Positions 15,915 to 20,765 of a stretch of DNA of 20,765 nt are shown in pieces. The DNA lies in the NCBI GenBank assembly GCA_902826945.1, contig CADEGS010000051.1, positions 1 through 20,765 of the forward strand, given 5' to 3'. The notes under the pieces were generated by a model that made no database searches, had not been told where the DNA came from, and saw only the letters and a program-made list of their open reading frames with translations. Each line of letters opens with the position of its first letter. Position 1 is the stretch's first letter. The translations under genes and the position numbers were made by a program. Source of the stretch: an uncultured bacterium (lineage in GTDB: Bacteria > Planctomycetota > UBA1135 > GCA-002686595).

Positions 15915-16540
15915 CGCAGCGCCTCCTCCAGCACGCGCGCCGCGACCGCCTCGGGCGGCGCGTCGGCGTCGATGCGCACGGTGCCGCGGACGAGGTCGGC
16001 GTAGCGCCGGAAGCCCTCGGCCACGCGCTGCTGGAAGCCCGCGCCGCGCGCCTCGAAGCGGTCGTCCGCCGGCGGGCGTCGCTCGCGCGCGCGCTCGGGC
16101 GAGAGCTCGAGCAGGAGCACGCGCGTCCCCGGCGGCGCCGGGCACCACTGGTCGAGCAGCGCCAGCACGCGCTCCTCGTCCAGCCCGCCGGCGAAGGCCT
16201 GGTAGGCGAAGGTCGAGGCGTGGAAGCGCTCGCACACGACGTCCTCTCCGCGCGCCAGCGCCGGCAGCACGAGCTCGTCCAGCATCTGCCGCCGCGCCGC
16301 GGCGAAGAGCAGGAGCTCGCTCGCGCCGCACAGGCGCACGCGCGGGTCGAGCACGAGCGCGCGGATGCGCTCGCCGGCCTCCGTGCTGCCGGGCTCGCGC
16401 AGGTGCAGCGCGGCGCCGCGCCCGGCGCGCGCCAGCGCCTCGACCAGCCGCGCCGCCTGCGTGCTCTTGCCGCAGCCGTCCACGCCGTCGAGCACGACGA
16501 AGCGCGCCTGCGCGCGCAACCCTCTCCGCGCCGCCTCCAT
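15911..16540 (-). CDS. tmk: Thymidylate kinase
   Basis: Phosphorylates dTMP to dTDP for DNA synthesis, and indirectly supports the dTDP-sugar pathway encoded at the left of the window. At 209 residues it is of normal length. The P-loop is GVDGCGKST (19-27), followed by LREPGSTEAGERIR (47-60), LLLFAAARRQML and CERFHASTFAYQ, and a LID-like region with ERARERRPPADDRFEARG. The normally conserved DR(Y/F) appears as ERF, a conservative but uncommon change. A 19-base gap separates it from the TPR metalloprotease gene upstream, and its stop overlaps holB. A tmk-holB pairing is common in bacteria. The short N-terminal extension before RFVVLDG suggests that a slightly later start is possible, but no better start codon is in frame nearby. 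Confidence 0.95.
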   Translation of the reverse strand: MEAARRGLRAQARFVVLDGVDGCGKSTQAARLVEALARAGRGAALHLREPGSTEAGERIRALVLDPRVRLCGASELLLFAAARRQMLDELVLPALARGEDVVCERFHASTFAYQAFAGGLDEERVLALLDQWCPAPPGTRVLLLELSPERARERRPPADDRFEARGAGFQQRVAEGFRRYADLVRGTVRIDADAPPEAVAARVLEEALR

Positions 16541-16559
16541 GCGCCGTCCGATCCTAGCG

Positions 16560-19520
16560 CTAGCGGGCCGGCGCGTCCGGCTCGGCCGAGGCGGCGCGCT
16601 CCAGGACGGCCCGCGCGGCCTCGTTCCCTGGGTCGAGCGCCAGCGCCGCCTGCGCGGCCGCGCGCGCCTCGTCGCGCCGGCCCAAGGCGAAGAGCGCCTC
16701 GCCGCGCGCGGCGTGCAGGCGCGGCACGGCCCCCGTCCACTCGGGCGAGGGCGGCGGCGGCTCCGGCGCGACCTGCACCTCGGCCTCGAGCTCCCAGGGG
16801 ACCGCCAGCGCGACGTCGAGCTCGCGCAGCGCCTCCTCCCAGCGCGCCTGCGCGGCGAGCGAGCGCGCCCAGCGCTCGTGCAAGTCGCGCCGGAAGGGGT
16901 CGACCTCGTTCGCCTCCTGCCACAGGACGAGCGCCTCCTCGTGGCGCCCCTCGTCCGCGAGCCAGGTCGCGACGCGCACGCGCTCCTCGTAGTCGCCTCC
17001 GTTGAAGGAGAGCCAGCGGCGGCGCGCGGCCATGGCCTCCTCGGTGCGCTGCGAGCGCTCGTAGAGCGACGCCAGCGCGAGCTCCGCCGAGAGCGCCGAC
17101 TGCTCGAAGCCGGGGAAGTCCCGCTCGGCCGCCAGCAGGTGCCGCTCGGCCTGCTCGAGCTCGCCCGCGTCCGCCGTCAGGCGGCCGAGCGCCATGCGCG
17201 CGCGGAAGTCCTCCCCGCCCGCGGCGAGGCCCTGCTCGTAGAGCGCCCGCGCGCGCGCCGGGTCGCCGTCGGACAGCGCCAGCTCGGCGCGCAGGAAGAG
17301 CCCCTGCGGCGGGAGCTCGCCCGCGCCGGCGGCCGTGCGCAGCGCCTCCTCGGCGTCCACGCGCTTGCGCTCGCCGAGCGTGCCCCAGGCCACGTGGCAC
17401 CACTCCCGCGCCCAGCGCTCGCGCTCGGCGGGCGCCTCCGGCGGGCGGCGCGAGAGCGCCAGGCGGCGGCGGAAGGTCGTCTCCGGGCTCCAGCGCGGCT
17501 CGATCGCGAGCGGCGCCAGGAGCTCGTCCACGAAGCGCGCGAAGTCGCGGTCGACCTCCTCGGGCGTGGTCGCGAAGACCTCGGCGAAGGCCTGGTCGAG
17601 GTCGCGCCCGCGGTCGAAGGCCTCGAGCAGGCGCACCATCGGCGGGAAGCCGTGCCGCTCGACCAGCATGCGGCACACGAGGCCGCTCTGGTAGTAGGCG
17701 AACAGCACGCTCGGCCCGCGGAAGGCGCCGTTGAGCTCGCGCAGCGGGAAGACGTCGCCGTTCGCGCGCGCGTCGAGCAGGTCGCGGCGCATGTTGCGCC
17801 ACCAGGCCGGGTTCGCGCGCCCCTCCTCCCAGGTCGCGAGCCCCTCGGTGACCCAGCGCGGGCAGCGGTTGTGGCTGAGCCCGAGGTGGATCACGTGCGT
17901 GAACTCGTGGAACGAGGTGCGCGCCCAGGAGAACGTGCCGCGCGGCTCGGCCAGCGGCGACACCGCCGTCACGACCGGACCGAAGCACACGCCGAGCGCG
18001 GGGAAGCCCTCGAAGCCCGTCGAGCGCACGGAGAAGTCCCGCCAGCGCCGGAAGACCTCGATCGTGCACGGGTCGGGCGTGAAGCCGTAGCGCTGCGCGA
18101 GCTCCTCGCGCGCGCGCTCGTAGAACGGCACCAGGTACGTGCGCAGCACGAACGCCGCGTCGGGCTGCCAGGCGAAGCGCAGCGCCTCGCCCTGCTCGAC
18201 GACCATGGTCGATGCCATGCGCTCGAGCACGAGCGCGGTGTTGTCGCGCCACGCGTCGCGCCGGCCCTCGGCCACCGCCTGCGCGCGCCGCAGCGCCTCG
18301 AGCGCGCGCGCCTCGTCGCCCGTGTTCGCCAGCGCGTGCCCGAGCTCCGTCCAGGCGCGGAAGTCGCGCTCGTCGCGCTCGACGGCCGCCTCGAGGAACG
18401 GCAGCGCCTCCGCGAAGCGGTAGAGCGCGATCAGGTGCCGGCCGACCTCGCGCTCGGGCACGGCGTCGGCCCCGTCCTCGGCCGCCAGCGCGGCGAGCAG
18501 GGCGCGCGCGCCGTCGCGGTCGTGCTCGACCCAGTCCAGCGTGGCGCGCAGCGTGCGCACCGCGCGCCGCCCGCCGGCCAGCTCCTCGAGCCGCGCCAGC
18601 GCGGTGCGCGCCGAGGGCAGCGCGCCGTCCTCGACGGCCGCGCCCGCCGCCGCCAGCAGGCCCTCGATCGAGTCGGGCCGGTCCTGGAGCACGGCGCGCA
18701 GGATCTCCTCGGGCGGCGTGCGCCGGCGCAGGCCGTTGAAGCGCCCCAGCGCGAACAGCCCCAGCCGGGCGCCTTCGTGGCGCGGCGCGACCTCGAGCGC
18801 CTCGCGGTACAGCTCGGCCGGCGAGTGCGCCTTCGAGACCGCGTCGTCCACCTCGCCGTAGGCCTCGAAGTAGACGCTGCCGAGCTCGACCAGCACGTCG
18901 GGCTCGACGCCCTGCGCGGCGCGCGCGGCGCGGTCGGCGGCGACCAGCGTCGCGGCCGCGCGCTCGATCTCGCCAAGCCAGCGCTCGCAGCGCGCGCGCG
19001 CGAGCAGCGCCTCCCAGCCCGCGGCGGCGCGCGCGCCGGCGCCGCGCCGCGCGAGCGCCTGCGCCGGCTCGCGCTCGCCCGCCTCGAGACGCGCGCTGGC
19101 CGCCGCCCACGCGTCGCGCGGATCCTCGTCGGGGACGAGCACGCCGTCGAGCGCGCCGAGCAGCGCCAGCGCCTCGTCGCGCCGGCCGAGCTCGGTCGCG
19201 AAGGCGAGCGCCAGGCGTCCCGCCGCGCGGCGCGCGTCCGGGTCCTGCGCCAGGTCGAGCGCGCGCCGCGCGCCCGCGCGCGCCTCGTCGTAGCGGCACT
19301 CCTGCCAGTCGCAGGCGGCGAGCAGCGCGCGCGTGGCCGCGTCGCCCGGATCCGCTTCCAGCACCTCCTCGCAGATCGCGCGCGCCTCGCGCAGATCGCC
19401 GCGCCGCAAGAGGAGCGCGATCTCCGCGCGCTCCTCGGGGCCGAGGCGCTCGGGATCCTGCGCGGCGGGCGCCGCGGCGCCCAGCAGGGCCAGGATGCAG
19501 CAGAGGAGGATTCGTCCCAT
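16560..19520 (-). CDS. Secreted TPR protein with central gluzincin (peptidase MA-like) domain
   Basis: A 986-residue exported protein. The start MGRILLCCILALLGAAAPAAQ is a clean Sec signal peptide, which fixes ATG 19520; an in-frame extension upstream has no such property. Residues of about 28-420 are TPR-like helical repeats (for example ARAICEEVLEADPGDAATRALLA and ALPFLEAAVERDERDFRAW). A metalloprotease domain follows at about 450-665, with HEFTH (His538, Glu539, His542) and a downstream Glu559 in WVTEGLATWEE. This is the HExxH...E pattern of gluzincins such as the peptidase MA family, and the nearby YYQSGLVCRMLVERHG also fits that family. A second TPR block (about 700-970) ends with ARAAAQAALALDPGNEAAR. 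Catalysis is likely because all three zinc ligands are present. Substrate unknown. No Shine-Dalgarno precedes the ATG. It leads the tmk-holB operon. Confidence 0.85.
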   Translation of the reverse strand: MGRILLCCILALLGAAAPAAQDPERLGPEERAEIALLLRRGDLREARAICEEVLEADPGDAATRALLAACDWQECRYDEARAGARRALDLAQDPDARRAAGRLALAFATELGRRDEALALLGALDGVLVPDEDPRDAWAAASARLEAGEREPAQALARRGAGARAAAGWEALLARARCERWLGEIERAAATLVAADRAARAAQGVEPDVLVELGSVYFEAYGEVDDAVSKAHSPAELYREALEVAPRHEGARLGLFALGRFNGLRRRTPPEEILRAVLQDRPDSIEGLLAAAGAAVEDGALPSARTALARLEELAGGRRAVRTLRATLDWVEHDRDGARALLAALAAEDGADAVPEREVGRHLIALYRFAEALPFLEAAVERDERDFRAWTELGHALANTGDEARALEALRRAQAVAEGRRDAWRDNTALVLERMASTMVVEQGEALRFAWQPDAAFVLRTYLVPFYERAREELAQRYGFTPDPCTIEVFRRWRDFSVRSTGFEGFPALGVCFGPVVTAVSPLAEPRGTFSWARTSFHEFTHVIHLGLSHNRCPRWVTEGLATWEEGRANPAWWRNMRRDLLDARANGDVFPLRELNGAFRGPSVLFAYYQSGLVCRMLVERHGFPPMVRLLEAFDRGRDLDQAFAEVFATTPEEVDRDFARFVDELLAPLAIEPRWSPETTFRRRLALSRRPPEAPAERERWAREWCHVAWGTLGERKRVDAEEALRTAAGAGELPPQGLFLRAELALSDGDPARARALYEQGLAAGGEDFRARMALGRLTADAGELEQAERHLLAAERDFPGFEQSALSAELALASLYERSQRTEEAMAARRRWLSFNGGDYEERVRVATWLADEGRHEEALVLWQEANEVDPFRRDLHERWARSLAAQARWEEALRELDVALAVPWELEAEVQVAPEPPPPSPEWTGAVPRLHAARGEALFALGRRDEARAAAQAALALDPGNEAARAVLERAASAEPDAPAR

Positions 19521-19680
19521 GGAGGTGCGGGGGGCCGGCGCTCCCGAGCCGGAAGTCTCCCATCGCGGGAGCGGCCGGCCAAGCGCTCGGGCGAGGCGGC
19601 GACGGGGTCGCCCCTCCTCCATAGGACGGGAGGCCTGCGCGCGCTTGCCTCGCGCGTTCGCTTTCGGTATCGCAGACGGC
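19521..19680. promoter_or_regulatory. Divergent intergenic region between the TPR protease and amidase genes
   Basis: This 160-base gap contains the upstream regions of two divergent envelope genes. Neither gene has a Shine-Dalgarno; the bases just before the TPR gene ATG read as CACCTCC, the wrong polarity for a ribosome site. The only promoter-like pair I find faces the amidase (see the separate entry). No small gene or structured RNA is evident. Confidence 0.4.
19645..19673 (+). promoter_or_regulatory. Candidate promoter abutting the amidase start
   Basis: TTGCCT (19645-19650), a 17-base spacer and TATCGC (19668-19673) resemble a sigma-70 promoter with four and four matches to consensus. 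Transcription from it would begin about 7 bases later, at or next to the ATG at 19681, giving a leaderless mRNA. This fits the absence of a Shine-Dalgarno there, but it is a pattern match only. Confidence 0.3.
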
Positions 19681-20748
19681 ATGCGCCGCGCCACAACCGG
19701 GAAGAGGTCGCTACCCCGCCGCGTCTGGCTCGTGCTCCTGGCCGCGGGCTGCGTCTCCGCGCCGCCGCTCGAGGAGGATCCCGACGGCGCCGGCCGCGCC
19801 ACGGCCTCGCACGAGGCCGACGCCGAGGCCTCCGCGTGGGCCGGCAAGCCGCTCTCCTGGGAGAAGCTCGGCGCGATCGAGGCCTGGCTCGACGCGCACG
19901 CCTCCGATCCGCGCCGCGGGCTGGTCGCGCGCGCGGAGCTCGAGCTGGCCGAGGGCCGGCTGGCCTTCGCGCGCCGCGAGACGCGGACCGCTCCCACCGC
20001 CATGGCGCAGCGCCTGGTCGCCGCCGAGCAGGGCTTCCAGCACGTGCTCGCCACGCCGGGCGTGGACGCGGGGCTGCTGCGCCGCGCGCACCAGGGCCTG
20101 CTCGAGGCGCGCGGGATGCGCGCGCGCACGGGCAGCGGCGGCGGGGTCGCGGCCGACGCGCCCGTCGTCCGCTCGCTCGTGCGCCGCGGCCAGTGGGGCG
20201 CGAGCCCGGCGGTGGCCTCGCGCATGACGCGCCACGTGGGCGCGTGGGACTCGATCACGATCCACCACTCGGCCGAGGAGAACGCCGAGCAGCTCGGAGC
20301 GGGCTCGCAGGGCGAGGTGGCGGGCGAGATGCGCCGGCTGCAGAAGTTCCACATGACCGAGCGCGGCTACGGCGACCTCGGCTACCACTTCCTGATCGAC
20401 CCGCAGGGGCGCGTCTACGAGGGCCGCGGCCTCGAGTGGCAGGGCGCGCACGCCGGCGGCGAGAACAACGTGAACAACATCGGCGTGTGCCTGCTCGGCA
20501 ACTTCCTGGTCGAGACGCCGCGGCCCGCGGCGCTCGAGGCGCTCGAGGCGCTGACCGACGAGCTGGCGCGGCGCTACGCGGTCCCGCGCGGCCGCGTCTA
20601 CGCGCACCGCGACCTGCGCGCGACCGAGTGCCCCGGCGGGCGCCTGGCCGCCTGGGTGCAGCGCTACCGCGGCAGCATGACGGCGGCCACGCACCACCAC
20701 GCCGCCGCGCGCAAGCCGACGGCGCGGCAGGCGGGCCACATCCGCTGA
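19681..20748 (+). CDS. Lipoprotein N-acetylmuramoyl-L-alanine amidase (Amidase_2/PGRP fold)
   Basis: A 355-residue peptidoglycan amidase. The N-terminus has a basic segment, a hydrophobic run and LLAAGC with Cys24, a plausible though not ideal lipobox, so membrane anchoring is likely. Residues 30-160 form an Ala/Glu-rich helical region with no recognised motif. The zinc amidase domain (about 165-330) has RGQWGA, TIHHSAEE with zinc ligand His195, LGYHFLIDPQGRVYEGR (Tyr235), GAHAGGENNVNNIGVCLLGNF, and AHRDLRATECPGG with His309 and Cys317. These match the His/His/Cys zinc site of T7-lysozyme-type amidases. The tail has a HHH cluster and Arg/Lys residues. It should cleave the amide between MurNAc and L-alanine in wall turnover or recycling. 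The start ATG 19681 is the first that yields the signal sequence. Confidence 0.92.
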   Translation: MRRATTGKRSLPRRVWLVLLAAGCVSAPPLEEDPDGAGRATASHEADAEASAWAGKPLSWEKLGAIEAWLDAHASDPRRGLVARAELELAEGRLAFARRETRTAPTAMAQRLVAAEQGFQHVLATPGVDAGLLRRAHQGLLEARGMRARTGSGGGVAADAPVVRSLVRRGQWGASPAVASRMTRHVGAWDSITIHHSAEENAEQLGAGSQGEVAGEMRRLQKFHMTERGYGDLGYHFLIDPQGRVYEGRGLEWQGAHAGGENNVNNIGVCLLGNFLVETPRPAALEALEALTDELARRYAVPRGRVYAHRDLRATECPGGRLAAWVQRYRGSMTAATHHHAAARKPTARQAGHIR

Positions 20749-20765
20749 GCGACCGCAGGTCGCTC
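20747..20765 (+). terminator. Perfect hairpin at the amidase stop codon
   Basis: GAGCGACC, loop GCA, GGTCGCTC: an uninterrupted 8-bp stem whose left arm starts within the TGA stop (20746-20748) and whose right arm ends at the last base of the window. Whether a T-tract follows cannot be seen. It is a good candidate for an intrinsic terminator or a 3'-end stabilising hairpin. Confidence 0.5.

Noticed and set aside
14395..19563. A single 1722-codon minus-strand open frame spanning the TPR, tmk, holB and Minf_1886 genes
   Set aside because: Only its end coincides with a real gene. Elsewhere it runs out of frame with tmk, holB and the protease, whose motifs are clear in their own frames.
1..20765. 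Mobile element, CRISPR array, toxin-antitoxin, defence or phage island
   Set aside because: I found no transposase, integrase, direct-repeat array, tRNA attachment site or known defence domain, and base composition looks uniform across the window.

Overview
This is a very GC-rich (about 75% by eye), gene-dense chromosomal segment from a bacterium. The best guess at lineage is Planctomycetota or a close PVC relative. The main clue is the small protein at 14395-14808, which I recognise from memory as the Minf_1886 family, described as restricted to Planctomycetes and Verrucomicrobia. Envelope lipoproteins, TPR proteins and poor Shine-Dalgarno use fit that view but do not prove it. The gene order looks like ordinary core genome: I see no transposase, integrase, CRISPR array, tRNA, rRNA or phage gene, and no intergenic stretch longer than about 170 bases.

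Left block (1-10535, all minus strand). Transcription runs leftward from moaC (molybdopterin synthesis). It continues through a catalytically degenerate aspartate-semialdehyde dehydrogenase homologue (USG-1-like), accB and accC (acetyl-CoA carboxylase biotin carrier and biotin carboxylase) and a FecR-like lipoprotein. After these comes a nucleotide-sugar set: UDP-glucuronate decarboxylase, glmS, a UDP-glucuronate 4-epimerase-like SDR, rfbA, rfbD and the start of rfbB, which runs off the left edge. Together these should feed UDP-xylose, glucosamine-6-phosphate (toward UDP-GlcNAc), UDP-galacturonate and dTDP-rhamnose into surface glycans. rfbC is not in view.

Centre (10708-14347). A secreted S41 processing protease on the plus strand converges on an AI-2E/PerM-family membrane protein on the minus strand. 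A strong hairpin sits between the two stop codons.

Right block (14395-19520, minus strand). A large secreted TPR-gluzincin-TPR protein is followed by tmk, holB and the Minf_1886 gene. The last three are joined by ATGA stop/start overlaps, and the AI-2E gene follows after 47 bases. Divergent from the TPR gene, at 19681-20748, is a lipoprotein N-acetylmuramoyl-L-alanine amidase, with a perfect hairpin at its stop codon at the window's end.

I did not find a convincing undescribed multi-gene system. The best leads are the active-site-less Asd homologue next to accBC, the PVC-restricted protein coupled to holB/tmk, calcium-loop-like motifs inside the S41 protease domain, and the two-sided TPR metalloprotease. 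There is also a pattern in which operon-internal genes carry strong Shine-Dalgarno sequences while several lead genes have none.
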